Source: SIG299 sp964632165
Lineage (GTDB): Bacteria > Bacillota > Clostridia > Lachnospirales > Lachnospiraceae
NCBI GenBank assembly: GCA_964632165.1
Contig: CAZWCZ010000013.1
Location: forward strand, 1-44,959
Length of the DNA stretch: 44,959 bases
Direction of reading: 5' to 3'
Shown here: in pieces, positions 1 through 8,111 of the stretch
How positions within the stretch are numbered: position 1 is the stretch's first letter
Layout: each line of letters begins with the position of its first letter
The notes under the pieces: model-generated
Seen by the model: the letters and a program-made list of their open reading frames with translations, nothing else
The model's database searches: none
Told to the model about the DNA's origin: nothing
Made by a program: the position numbers and the translations under genes

Positions 1-77
1 TAGTGTAAGACTAAATTCAGCAAGAAGTGGAATTTATTTTTTTATTTCACGAAAATCAAAAGAATTTATGATATGTC

Positions 78-107
78 TTGAAATTTAGATGTATTTGGAT
101 ATATAAT
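78..107 (+). promoter_or_regulatory. Probable promoter of the lipoprotein gene
   Basis: TTGAAA at 78-83 and TATAAT at 102-107 are separated by 18 bases, a good match to a housekeeping sigma factor promoter. Predicted transcription start is near 114, leaving a leader of about 45 bases that contains the AGAGGAGAG ribosome binding site. The surrounding 1-158 stretch is AT-rich and holds no other feature I can support. Confidence 0.6.
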
Positions 108-158
108 ATTCTTTGCTAATTGAAAAACAAATACCTTATCGAAAGAGGAGAGAAAAAC

Positions 159-899
159 ATGAAGAAGTTAACAACATTACTTTTGGCAGTATTCATGGTA
201 GCAGGTCTTGTGGCTTGCGGAAACAATGACGGTGATGCAGATATCAATGCAAAATCGGAAAACGTTATGACTTATGCAGAGTATGATGCAGCTGAGATCG
301 GTGCAGAAGTTACGATTGAAGCATATGTTCAGGCAACACAGTCCTGGTGGGACAATAAGATTGTGATCTATCTTCAGGATGGCGATGGCGGTTATTTTGC
401 ATACAATGCAGCCTGCACAGAAGAAGAGTCCAAAAAGTTAGTGCCTGGCACAAAGCTCCGCGTTCACGGTTATAAGGATGCATATGCAGGCGAAGTTGAG
501 ATCATTGATGCTACATTTGAAATTCTGGATGGAAAGTATGTTGCAGAGGCAGTGGATCTGACATCCGTACTCGGAACAGATGACATGATCAAGTATCAGA
601 ACCGCTTTGCTTCCTTTAAGGGTCTTACGGTAGAAGCTTCTAAGGATGCAGATGGAAATGAAGTAGCTTATCTTTATAAGTGGAACGGTTCCGGTTCGGA
701 AGGTGATGACCTTTACTTCAACGTTTCTTATAACGGAAAGACTTTTACTTTCCTTGTAGAGTCTTATCTTTGCGATAAGGATTCTGAAGTATATAAGACA
801 GTAAAGAATTTAAAGGTTGGCGATACCATCGATGCAGAAGGTTTTGTTTACTGGTATGATGGTATTAACCCACACATTACAGGCGTTACGGTAAAATAA
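159..899 (+). CDS. Small secreted lipoprotein with an OB-fold-like domain
   Basis: Encodes 246 residues. The frame is open upstream to a TTG at 120, but the ATG at 159 sits about 8 bases after AGAGGAGAG and begins a classic lipoprotein signal: two lysines, a hydrophobic stretch, then the lipobox LVAC with Cys20. The mature part starts with an acidic, Asn-rich linker. The region from about residue 37 (GAEVTIEAYV) to about 115 has the short alternating strands and G-x-K-L-R-V-x-G-Y pattern typical of OB-fold domains in Gram-positive surface proteins; a second related half follows. It is probably held on the outer face of the membrane. Its ligand is unknown. It appears to be a single-gene unit closed by the terminator at 933-981. 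The lipoprotein call is firm; the fold is an inference from sequence pattern. Confidence 0.85.
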   Translation: MKKLTTLLLAVFMVAGLVACGNNDGDADINAKSENVMTYAEYDAAEIGAEVTIEAYVQATQSWWDNKIVIYLQDGDGGYFAYNAACTEEESKKLVPGTKLRVHGYKDAYAGEVEIIDATFEILDGKYVAEAVDLTSVLGTDDMIKYQNRFASFKGLTVEASKDADGNEVAYLYKWNGSGSEGDDLYFNVSYNGKTFTFLVESYLCDKDSEVYKTVKNLKVGDTIDAEGFVYWYDGINPHITGVTVK

Positions 900-932
900 G
901 AAAGTATCCGGAAATTTCGGAAACAAAAAAAT

Positions 933-981
933 AAAACGGCAGCTGCTTTTTCTGACTGGTCAGAAAGCAGCTGCCGTTTTT
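933..981. terminator. Bidirectional intrinsic terminator
   Basis: A near-perfect hairpin of about 20 base pairs centred on CGGCAGCTGC, with a short TGGT loop and one small bulge, is flanked by T-rich sequence in both directions (TTTTT on the plus strand; TTTTATTTTTTT when read on the minus strand). It lies between the converging lipoprotein and DUF2971 genes and can serve both. Confidence 0.88.
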
Positions 982-985
982 AGGA

Positions 986-1807
986 TCACGAAGTAGGTTT
1001 TCGGAGCGGACAGTTTGACATATGGATCTTATTTTTCAATACGTTAAGCCCACAGTCGGAGAGATAGTCCTGCAGGATCGGAATGGACTGCGAAGAGGTT
1101 GGACCGATGATGATCTCACCGACCAGATCGGAAAGATGCATATTGAGTTTACTGCACATCCGATTTAAGTTGAGAGGATAGTATTTTTTGATCCGGTCCA
1201 TGGAAACATGGTACTTTGGCTCGACCGCAAATTCGTTAGAAATGAACGGAGATACGACCAGACGGAATTCTTTTTCGCTTGCAAATGACGGATGCTTAAA
1301 TGCTGCAGACTGTACCCAGGCATCGTTCATCAGGGTATGAAGTTCCGGAGAAGTTTCCGAAACAGCATCCGAAGATTTGATCTGCTGGTAAAAGGCATCT
1401 ACCAGACGATGTTCGTGCATGTCTTCCTGATAAAATACTTCTGCAAGGGAAATGGCACCGCCGATCATTTTCTCCATCATTTCATCGTGAAAGGCGATAC
1501 AGACGCCCTGACCGTAATGTCCGTAGCGTTCCCATTGGGAAGCATCGTCCCGGTATTTGGAAAAGCAGGCAGCATAAGCGGAATAGTGGAATTCTTTTGC
1601 AAGTTCCGTGCGGAAAAACTGCTCTGCCGCATGGCATTTTTCGGTTTCTCCATCTGCTTCAAGCTTTTCAATGACTGCTTTACAGATGCCGTTCATAAAC
1701 AGGCGCATTTCAGAAGCATCGTTCATGTTCAAAATGTTGTTGAGACGAAGTTCTGCACAGCGGATGATGCCGTCAAAGGCATTAAAATCGGTATAATGAT
1801 ATAACAT
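986..1807 (-). CDS. DUF2971 family protein
   Basis: 273 residues. The N-terminus LYHYTD and the block at residues 81-105 (CFSKYRDDASQWERYG followed by G-V-C-I-A-F) match the DUF2971 family, whose members share an H-Y-T start and a W-x-x-Y-x-x-x-x-x-G-x-x-I-x-F core. The biochemical role of the family is not settled. No signal peptide or membrane segment is visible, so it is cytoplasmic. AAAGGAGG ends 9 bases before the ATG, directly after the NUDIX stop codon; the 18-base gap says the two are co-transcribed from the promoter at 2505-2533. The C-terminal tail (NCPLRKPTS) ends just before the shared terminator. The family call is by pattern only. Confidence 0.8.
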   Translation of the reverse strand: MLYHYTDFNAFDGIIRCAELRLNNILNMNDASEMRLFMNGICKAVIEKLEADGETEKCHAAEQFFRTELAKEFHYSAYAACFSKYRDDASQWERYGHYGQGVCIAFHDEMMEKMIGGAISLAEVFYQEDMHEHRLVDAFYQQIKSSDAVSETSPELHTLMNDAWVQSAAFKHPSFASEKEFRLVVSPFISNEFAVEPKYHVSMDRIKKYYPLNLNRMCSKLNMHLSDLVGEIIIGPTSSQSIPILQDYLSDCGLNVLKNKIHMSNCPLRKPTS

Positions 1808-1825
1808 ATTGGGAAGCCTCCTTTT

Positions 1826-2479
1826 CTATTTCCATAAGTCAGAGACAAAGTACATCAGGCAGGCCCAGGTAAAAACGGAGAAGAAAATGCCGTTTTGATC
1901 AGTTCCCCTCCGGAGGGTTTCCAGTGCTTCTTCTTTTGTAAACAGTTCAAATCCATCAAAACATTCCGTGCCCACAGCGCCTGCCTGCGAAAGGGAAGAA
2001 AGATCCGGTACCTGCACAACGGAGCAGACTAAAGCGTTGCTTTCATCCGTCATGCCGGGAGTGGAAAACAACAGCGGATTAATGATATGAAATCCGGAAG
2101 TGTCGGTAAGGATCAGACCGGTTTCTTCTTCAATCTCGCGCTTTGCCGCATTGAGCAATGGATTTTCCGTCTGTAGGTCTGCTTCGTCGATGAGACCGGC
2201 AGGCGGACTGAGTAAAAATTGCCCGGCAGGATAACGGTATTCCCTGGAAAGAAGAAGTTTTGGTTCTTCTCCGGCAATGCATAAGATGACAACACAGGAA
2301 ACGGCATCAGGAAGAGCTCTTTTAAATTCCTCTTCGGATTTTACGGCCATGAGGTGGTCTGCAGTTCTTCGGGAAGCGTCATAATAATGTTTCCCGGGTG
2401 CATATTGCAGATCATAGACGCGGATAAAACGGGATTCAAACAATGGTTTTACGTTTTCATTTTTTATAATCGGTTTCAT
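1826..2479 (-). CDS. NUDIX hydrolase, ADP-ribose pyrophosphatase-like
   Basis: 217 residues. It carries a Nudix box ending AAKREIEEETGL, with the metal-binding REIEEE core, preceded by PAGLIDEADL as in ADP-sugar diphosphatases. The loop between the first Gly of the box and the Arg is about five residues longer than canonical (19 instead of 14 positions). Such enzymes cleave nucleoside diphosphates linked to another group, commonly ADP-ribose, in the cytoplasm; the true substrate is unknown. The frame stays open upstream to 2752, but the ATG at 2479 is chosen because AAAGGATG lies upstream, the promoter at 2505-2533 starts just outside it, and the protein family begins here. First gene of a two-gene minus-strand operon with the DUF2971 gene. 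Confidence 0.87.
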   Translation of the reverse strand: MKPIIKNENVKPLFESRFIRVYDLQYAPGKHYYDASRRTADHLMAVKSEEEFKRALPDAVSCVVILCIAGEEPKLLLSREYRYPAGQFLLSPPAGLIDEADLQTENPLLNAAKREIEEETGLILTDTSGFHIINPLLFSTPGMTDESNALVCSVVQVPDLSSLSQAGAVGTECFDGFELFTKEEALETLRRGTDQNGIFFSVFTWACLMYFVSDLWK

Positions 2480-2504
2480 AACAGAATCATCCTTTCTTTT
2501 CATA

Positions 2505-2533
2505 ATTATAGTATATTTTTTTAGGAATGGCAA
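2505..2533 (-). promoter_or_regulatory. Promoter of the NUDIX-DUF2971 operon
   Basis: Read on the minus strand, TTGCCA (2533-2528) and TATAAT (2510-2505) are 17 bases apart. The predicted start near 2498 gives a leader of about 20 bases. It supports the ATG at 2479 as the true start and excludes the longer upstream reading. Confidence 0.65.
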
Positions 2534-2555
2534 ATGAAACAATCCGTAGGATGTA

Positions 2556-2586
2556 TTGACAAGTATGGGTGGAATGATGGTATAAT
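2556..2586 (+). promoter_or_regulatory. Promoter of the pectate lyase gene
   Basis: A consensus TTGACA at 2556-2561 and an extended -10, TGGTATAAT at 2578-2586, are 19 bases apart. The long spacer is offset by the extended -10. Predicted transcription start is near 2593, so the cre site at 2598-2611 lies just downstream of +1. Confidence 0.72.
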
Positions 2587-2597
2587 GGGAAGAGACG

Positions 2598-2611
2598 TGA
2601 AAGCGCTTACA
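2598..2611 (+). promoter_or_regulatory. Catabolite-responsive element (CcpA-type operator)
   Basis: TGAAAGCGCTTACA matches the Gram-positive cre consensus TGWAANCGNTWNCA at every defined position and is nearly palindromic around the central CG. It lies at about +5 to +18 from the predicted start, a position where CcpA bound with Ser46-phosphorylated HPr or Crh blocks transcription. It predicts glucose repression of the pectate lyase. A LacI-family pectin or hexuronate regulator could use a similar site, so the identity of the protein is inferred. Confidence 0.75.
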
Positions 2612-2636
2612 ATAATATGGGAGGAACGCAAGAAAA

Positions 2637-5600
2637 ATGAAACAGAACAGGAAAAGAAAAGTGATTGCTTTGTGGCTTGCAGTGTTTTTGATGACCGGAC
2701 TGATTCCGGTACAGCAAAACGGATGGCAGCAGGTACAGGCAGCAGAAAACACAGTGTATGTGCTGGAAGCAAATCAATTAGATGCAGCTTCTGCCGGAAC
2801 TTACACAGACGGGCAGGAAGTAAAGAAAGATGATTTTTTTACTTTGTATATGAGCACGAAGACAAAGGTTGATTCCAGCAATAAAACATGGGAGGACGGA
2901 TATACCAGCGGACAAAGAATCAACTTTGGAGGGAAAGCCGACATTTCCGTACCGAAAAATGTAGTTTCTTTTAAGACTAACGGACCGTCTACCGTTAAGG
3001 TATGGTGGGTAGAAGGTGGTGACAATCACAGAGAAGTGGTCATTTATTCTATCGACGGCAGTGAGGCTGCAAAATCCACGGAAGGTGCAGAGGCAGCAAA
3101 GAATGATCTTGCTTATTCCGAACTGACACTGGAAGAAGGCGGTACGTATTTTCTGGGTGGTGACACGGGAAACAATTATATCTTTAAGATTGAGGTAACA
3201 GAGACTGCCGGAACGACAGTGCAGAAAAAGGCATGGGCTGAGGTGGCAGCACCGGTTCTTGGAACGCCTGTTTTAAAAGCAGACAGTACAGATACCATTG
3301 TGATCCCGTATACTATGATGATCGATGAAACAGAGGGTGCAGATTATGTGGAGATCACGGTAAAGGATGCAGAAGGAACGACACTGACTGTATTAAAATC
3401 CATGGTAGCAGGAACAGAGGGAGAAAAGGAGTTTGCCCCGTCTGCGAGCGGGACGTATTCGTTTGAAATTGCGGCATACCGTGACGGAGAAGAAGTAAAG
3501 ACAGGGAATACCGCAGTATTTGAAAACTTTTCTTACCCACTTTCCAAAACGACCATCAGTGTGATCTACAACAAGGGTAACGGAACGGTTTCTCTTGGAT
3601 GGAGCGAAGTTAAGGAAGCAACGGCATATGTGGTTGAGTACAGCGAAAACGGTACAGATTGGACAGCTACAGAAGCCGGCACAGCATTAACTGCGGATGT
3701 ATCTGGTCTGACGGTAGGTAAGGAATATGTGTTCCGTGTACTTGCAAAACGTGATACGGAAACGACCATATCGGAAGAAAGCAAGGAAAAAGTAACAGAG
3801 GAAACGCAGGTGCCGTGGGGGTACATTGTTTACGGTAATGGTGCAAGTACAAGCAACTCAAGTCTTTCCGGAAACTTAAACCGTGACGGGAAGATCCAGC
3901 TGACATCAGGAAAGCTGACAGACGGAAAGCTGACGGGAAGCGGAAATAACGGTAAGATCGTACCGGGTTCTTATGACGGACTTCAGTTTTATTATACAGC
4001 GGTCCCAACGACCAAAAACTTTACTTTAAGAGCAAAGATAACTGTAGACCAGTGGTGGTTATCCAACGGACAGGAAGGGTTCGGTCTGATGGCAGCTGAC
4101 CAGCTGGGCGGTTCCGGATGGAACAATTCTTATATGGCTTTGGTATCTAAGGCAGAATATTACTGGAACGACAACAAACTGGAAGTGACTACGGACACGA
4201 GCCAGAAGAAGGTTTCACAAAAACTTGGTATTGTTGCTCAGGAAAAGAAAGGGATCACAAAGGAAAATCTTGCTTTGTTTGAAGCAAACGATACGGAGAC
4301 CATTCAAAAGAACTTTTTATCTGCGATGTATGGTCTGGAGCAGAGATATCCGGATGCAACGAATGTTATCGGCAACAGCATCAATGCAGTAACGGAGGAT
4401 TTCTATTATACGGATGGAGAGGAAAGTATTAAGGGTGAACTGATCACAGAGATGTATCTGACCATCCAGAAAAATAATACCGGATATTTTGTTACCTATG
4501 AGACAACCGACGGAAGTTATTCCGTAACAAAGAAATACTATGATCCGGATGCATTATCTAAGATCGATCCGGACAATGTCTATGTCGGATTTTTCACATC
4601 CCGTTATGCACAGATCACAGTATCTGACGTGACATTTGCGATCACTGATCCGGAACAGGATGCTCCGGCAGAAGAGAAGCCGATCGAAAAGATTGCGGTA
4701 AATACAAAAGTACAGTCTCCGACGGCTACCGGAAAGAAAGAGTATGCGTTGGAGTTTTATGCAAACTGCGACGGTGTGGCTACGGTAAATGACGGTTATG
4801 GAAACAAACTGGCAGAAAATGTTCCGGTAAAGGCAGAGCAGACAACGGTACTCTGTACGACAGAACTCGGCATAGGAAACAACAATTTTGTTATCACTTT
4901 TACACCGGATGAAAATTATATCCCGGGCGAAGACCAGATCATGGAGTCTTACAAAGCAGAGAAGATATCGCATCAGGTAACACATGCCGTTTATGGCGAG
5001 GCAGGACAGTCCATCTGGGTTGCACCGGAAGCATACGGAAATGGAACAAAAGAAGATCCGATGAACATAGTGGATGCAGTAAAATATGTACAGCCGGGAC
5101 AGACCATCGTTCTGACAGAGGGTATCTATTCTCTGAATCAGCCGTTAAAGATTGAACGGGGGATCGATGGCACGGAAGAAAATCGGATCTATCTTGTGGC
5201 AGATCCGGAAGCAAAGACACGACCGGTATTCAGTTTTGGCGGTTTTAGTGCCGGGATCACGCTTGGCGGTGATTATTGGGTACTTCGTGGATTTGATGTA
5301 ACGAAATCCGCAGACGGACAGAAAGGACTTCAGATTTCGGGAAGCTATAATCTGGTAGACAGTGTCAATGCATACCATAACGGAAATACAGGAATTCAGA
5401 TCGCACGGTATTCTTCGACGGATTTGTATGAAGACTGGCCGAAGTACAATACCATCCTGAACTGTACTTCTTACGGCAATGCAGATGCCGGATATGAAGA
5501 TGCGGACGGCTTTGCCGCAAAACTGACGGTAGGCGAGGGAAATGTATTTGATGGATGTATTGCACATCATAATGCAGACGACGGATGGGATCTGTACTCT

Positions 5601-6425
5601 AAAGTGCAGACCGGTAAGATCGGTTCTGTAACGATCCGGAACTGTATTGCATATGCAAACGGATATTTAGAAGACGGAACGCTTGCAGGAAACGGAAACG
5701 GATTTAAAATGGGCGGAGAGAATCTTTCCGGTAAGCATGTTCTTGAAAATTGTATTGCTTACGAAAATAAGAACAAAGGAATCGACTCCAACTCCTGTCC
5801 GGACATTATAGTAAAGGATTGTATTTCTTTTAACAATGGTGCATACAACGTAGCTCTCTATACCAATACGGCGGCAAATACGGACTATGATGTAGACGGA
5901 TTGCTTTCTTTCCGCTATGATGTGGAAGAAAAGACGTATGGCATTGCAGAAAATGTAAAAGCAAGAGGCAGCCAGAGCGAAACAAAGCTTTATGGTGAAA
6001 GAAATTACTATTGGAATGCAGATGCAAAGAAATCGATGAATCATATCGGAAATGCAGTTTCTGCGGATTGGTTCGTATCCCTTGATACCACAGTGCTTCC
6101 GGCAAGAAATGAAAACGGTACTATACAGCTGAACGGTCTGTTTGTTCTTACGGAAAAAGCACCGGCTGAAATAAGCAGTGTTGGCATTGGCAGCGGAACG
6201 GCATCGGAAACTTCGGTCATCCCGGCATCCATTACGGAAGACGGGATCCAGGCAGCAAAGAAGCCTTCCAATACCCCAAGTGCAACACCGGTTCCGACGC
6301 AGACTCCTTCTCAGAGCAGCGGAGCAGAAGCAGCAACACCGGTCGGACTGTATGCAGTGATCGTTGTTTGTGTTGCAGCCGTTGCAGCGGTTGTCATAGT
6401 TCTTTTAAAGAAAAAGAAACATTAA
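2637..6425 (+). CDS. Membrane-anchored multidomain pectate lyase, family PL9
   Basis: 1262 residues. A signal peptide (KRKVIALWLAVFLMTGLIP, cleavage likely after QVQA near residue 35) is followed by a carbohydrate-binding-like region (to about 190), a further beta domain, a fibronectin type III-like domain (about 305-390), a laminin G/concanavalin-like region (about 400-680), and a right-handed beta-helix (about 780-1190). The helix has the PL9 active site: D957, then D981-D982-G-W-D985, spaced as the four calcium-binding aspartates of Pel9A (209, 233, 234, 237), and K1024 as the likely base. Calcium-dependent beta-elimination of polygalacturonate outside the cell is therefore expected. The C-terminus is a P/S/T-rich stalk, one transmembrane segment and KKKKH, an anchor without an LPXTG motif. 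GGGAGGA precedes the ATG. Repression through the cre at 2598 is likely. Domains before the helix are assigned less surely than the catalytic part. Confidence 0.93.
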   Translation: MKQNRKRKVIALWLAVFLMTGLIPVQQNGWQQVQAAENTVYVLEANQLDAASAGTYTDGQEVKKDDFFTLYMSTKTKVDSSNKTWEDGYTSGQRINFGGKADISVPKNVVSFKTNGPSTVKVWWVEGGDNHREVVIYSIDGSEAAKSTEGAEAAKNDLAYSELTLEEGGTYFLGGDTGNNYIFKIEVTETAGTTVQKKAWAEVAAPVLGTPVLKADSTDTIVIPYTMMIDETEGADYVEITVKDAEGTTLTVLKSMVAGTEGEKEFAPSASGTYSFEIAAYRDGEEVKTGNTAVFENFSYPLSKTTISVIYNKGNGTVSLGWSEVKEATAYVVEYSENGTDWTATEAGTALTADVSGLTVGKEYVFRVLAKRDTETTISEESKEKVTEETQVPWGYIVYGNGASTSNSSLSGNLNRDGKIQLTSGKLTDGKLTGSGNNGKIVPGSYDGLQFYYTAVPTTKNFTLRAKITVDQWWLSNGQEGFGLMAADQLGGSGWNNSYMALVSKAEYYWNDNKLEVTTDTSQKKVSQKLGIVAQEKKGITKENLALFEANDTETIQKNFLSAMYGLEQRYPDATNVIGNSINAVTEDFYYTDGEESIKGELITEMYLTIQKNNTGYFVTYETTDGSYSVTKKYYDPDALSKIDPDNVYVGFFTSRYAQITVSDVTFAITDPEQDAPAEEKPIEKIAVNTKVQSPTATGKKEYALEFYANCDGVATVNDGYGNKLAENVPVKAEQTTVLCTTELGIGNNNFVITFTPDENYIPGEDQIMESYKAEKISHQVTHAVYGEAGQSIWVAPEAYGNGTKEDPMNIVDAVKYVQPGQTIVLTEGIYSLNQPLKIERGIDGTEENRIYLVADPEAKTRPVFSFGGFSAGITLGGDYWVLRGFDVTKSADGQKGLQISGSYNLVDSVNAYHNGNTGIQIARYSSTDLYEDWPKYNTILNCTSYGNADAGYEDADGFAAKLTVGEGNVFDGCIAHHNADDGWDLYSKVQTGKIGSVTIRNCIAYANGYLEDGTLAGNGNGFKMGGENLSGKHVLENCIAYENKNKGIDSNSCPDIIVKDCISFNNGAYNVALYTNTAANTDYDVDGLLSFRYDVEEKTYGIAENVKARGSQSETKLYGERNYYWNADAKKSMNHIGNAVSADWFVSLDTTVLPARNENGTIQLNGLFVLTEKAPAEISSVGIGSGTASETSVIPASITEDGIQAAKKPSNTPSATPVPTQTPSQSSGAEAATPVGLYAVIVVCVAAVAAVVIVLLKKKKH

Positions 6426-6438
6426 AATAAGGCATAAT

Positions 6439-6500
6439 AAAAGCTCCTTCCAAAGCAGACGGTGAAAATTAAAGACTGTCCGGCTAAGAAGGAGCTTTTT
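6439..6500. terminator. Terminator shared by pectate lyase and MATE genes
   Basis: AAAAGCTCCTTC (6439-6450) pairs perfectly with GAAGGAGCTTTT (6488-6499), followed by T residues on the plus strand; read on the minus strand the stem runs into TTTTATTAT. The loop is unusually long, about 37 bases. It lies between converging genes and may act both ways. Confidence 0.72.
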
Positions 6501-6502
6501 AA

Positions 6503-7867
6503 TTACTTTCCGGTGCTGACCGTATGATTGGAAGAAAATTGCTTTTTCAATCGGTATCGGCAGAAGAAAAAGGCAGGAATCAAAAACAGATCTGCAGTCA
6601 GCCAGGCAGCCGGACTGGAAATACAGATGCTTCTGAACCCGAGATATTTCGGAAGTACAATACCGACAAAGCATCGTGCGATCATTTCAAGGATGCCTGC
6701 ACCCATGGCGAAAGTCGAAAATCCCATACCCTGGATCGTAAACCGGAAGGTAAGGATAAAGGTTAAAAGAGGAAAACCGGCGGTACAGATGAGGGTATAT
6801 AAGTAGGCCTGACTCAGAGCAAGTGTTTCCGAAGCGTCGATGAACAGTAAGGAGACATCATATCCGAAAAAGTACATCAGCACAAAAGTAACCATGGAAA
6901 TAACAATGCCGGTCAGTGTACCTGCAAGTAATCCTTTGGAAACACGGTCAAGACGTCCGGCACCGACATTCTGCCCGGCATAGGTTGCCATGGTAGCACC
7001 AATCGCTTCTAACGGACAGGAGATCAGGGAATAAAGTTTTTGTGCGGCGGTAACACCGGCAATGGTTGCCTCTCCGAAAGAATTGACGGCTGTCTGTATG
7101 ACAACGGTTCCGATAGCAGTGATCGCATATTGCAGTCCCATTGGGAAACCAATGGCACACAGACGAAAATAAACAAAGGTAGATGGGATCCAGTCGGATT
7201 TTTCGGGGCGGACAATGTCAAATTTCTTATATAAATAAAAGAAAGACGCCACACCGGAAACTGCCTGGGAAACAACGGTAGCAAGTGCGGCTCCGGCAAC
7301 ACCAAGCGGGATCACGAGGATGAACAAGAGATCCAGCAGGATATTTAACAGAGAGGAAATGACCAAAAACAAGACCGGAGTTTTACTGTCACCGAGGGAA
7401 CGGGTAATCGAAGCAACCATATTGTAGAGCAGAGTGAACGGAATCCCTGCAAAAATTACAACAATATAGTGATAAGCATATGTGTAGGCATCTGCCGGAG
7501 TGTCCATAAAACGGAGCATGGGATGAGTACAAGCAACGGTAAGGACAGTAACGACGAGAGAAAGCGCGGCACAAAGCACTGCACAGGCAGCACTCATCTT
7601 CTTTAACAGTTTGTAGTTCCTGGCACCAAACATCTGGGCGATGGGGATGGCAAAGCCGCTGCAGATACCGGTGCAGGAGCCGATGACTAAAAAGTAAAGA
7701 GAACCGGTAGAACCGACACCGGCAAGGGCGTTCAGACCGAGAAACTGTCCGACGATCATAGTATCAACCATATTGTAAAGCTGCTGGAACAGCATACCTA
7801 AAAATACCGGCATTGCAAAGCTGACAATGCAGCGGAATGGGGAACCTGTAGTCATATCTTTTGTCAT
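6503..7867 (-). CDS. MATE family multidrug/cation efflux transporter
   Basis: 454 residues with about 12 hydrophobic segments in two related halves. The N-terminus (PFRCIVSFAMPVFLGMLFQQLYN in outline, then VDTMIVGQFLG) and the G-S-T-G-S-L-Y motif are typical of the MATE/DinF/NorM superfamily, which exports cationic drugs or metabolites using Na+ or H+ gradients. Length is normal. GAAGG lies upstream of the ATG at 7867. It is transcribed alone from the promoter at 7934-7962, with a palindromic candidate operator in the leader. The substrate cannot be deduced. Confidence 0.92.
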   Translation of the reverse strand: MTKDMTTGSPFRCIVSFAMPVFLGMLFQQLYNMVDTMIVGQFLGLNALAGVGSTGSLYFLVIGSCTGICSGFAIPIAQMFGARNYKLLKKMSAACAVLCAALSLVVTVLTVACTHPMLRFMDTPADAYTYAYHYIVVIFAGIPFTLLYNMVASITRSLGDSKTPVLFLVISSLLNILLDLLFILVIPLGVAGAALATVVSQAVSGVASFFYLYKKFDIVRPEKSDWIPSTFVYFRLCAIGFPMGLQYAITAIGTVVIQTAVNSFGEATIAGVTAAQKLYSLISCPLEAIGATMATYAGQNVGAGRLDRVSKGLLAGTLTGIVISMVTFVLMYFFGYDVSLLFIDASETLALSQAYLYTLICTAGFPLLTFILTFRFTIQGMGFSTFAMGAGILEMIARCFVGIVLPKYLGFRSICISSPAAWLTADLFLIPAFFFCRYRLKKQFSSNHTVSTGK

Positions 7868-7897
7868 GATGTTAACCTTCTTTTTTGTTTTATTAGT

Positions 7898-7912
7898 TCA
7901 CATTTAATGTGA
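7898..7912. promoter_or_regulatory. Palindromic candidate operator in the MATE leader
   Basis: TCACATT-T-AATGTGA is a perfect inverted repeat with 7-base arms about one central base. It lies roughly 15-30 bases downstream of the predicted MATE transcription start and before its start codon, the usual place for a MarR- or TetR-type repressor site. No regulator gene is adjacent, so the binding protein is unknown. Confidence 0.45.
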
Positions 7913-7933
7913 TTTTTACGTTACCAACCTGAT

Positions 7934-7962
7934 ATGATACATGAAAATCATTTCAAAATCAA
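7934..7962 (-). promoter_or_regulatory. Probable promoter of the MATE gene
   Basis: On the minus strand, TTGATT (7962-7957) and TATCAT (7939-7934) are separated by 17 bases. The predicted start near 7927 gives a leader of about 60 bases that contains the palindrome at 7898-7912. Confidence 0.5.
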
Positions 7963-8039
7963 TAGCAAAGAGGAAATTTCAGACGTATTCTGATGAAAAG
8001 TTTTCTGTCAGATTTTCATGATCTTTGTGCAATTTTTTC

Positions 8040-8067
8040 TTGTAAATGAAAGGGAGTCTGATATAAT
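8040..8067 (+). promoter_or_regulatory. Probable promoter of the amidase-MFS operon
   Basis: TTGTAA (8040-8045) and an extended -10, TGATATAAT (TATAAT at 8062-8067), are 16 bases apart. The predicted start near 8074 leaves a leader of about 38 bases with AGGAGAG before the amidase ATG. Confidence 0.62.
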
Positions 8068-8111
8068 GAAAAAAGTGGGCAAAAGAAAATTGCAGAACAG
8101 GAGAGAAATAA

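Noticed and set aside
2480..2752. N-terminal extension of the NUDIX protein to 308 residues
   Set aside because: The extension would be translated from sequence upstream of a good promoter and across the divergent pectate lyase promoter and cre; its composition is not protein-like.
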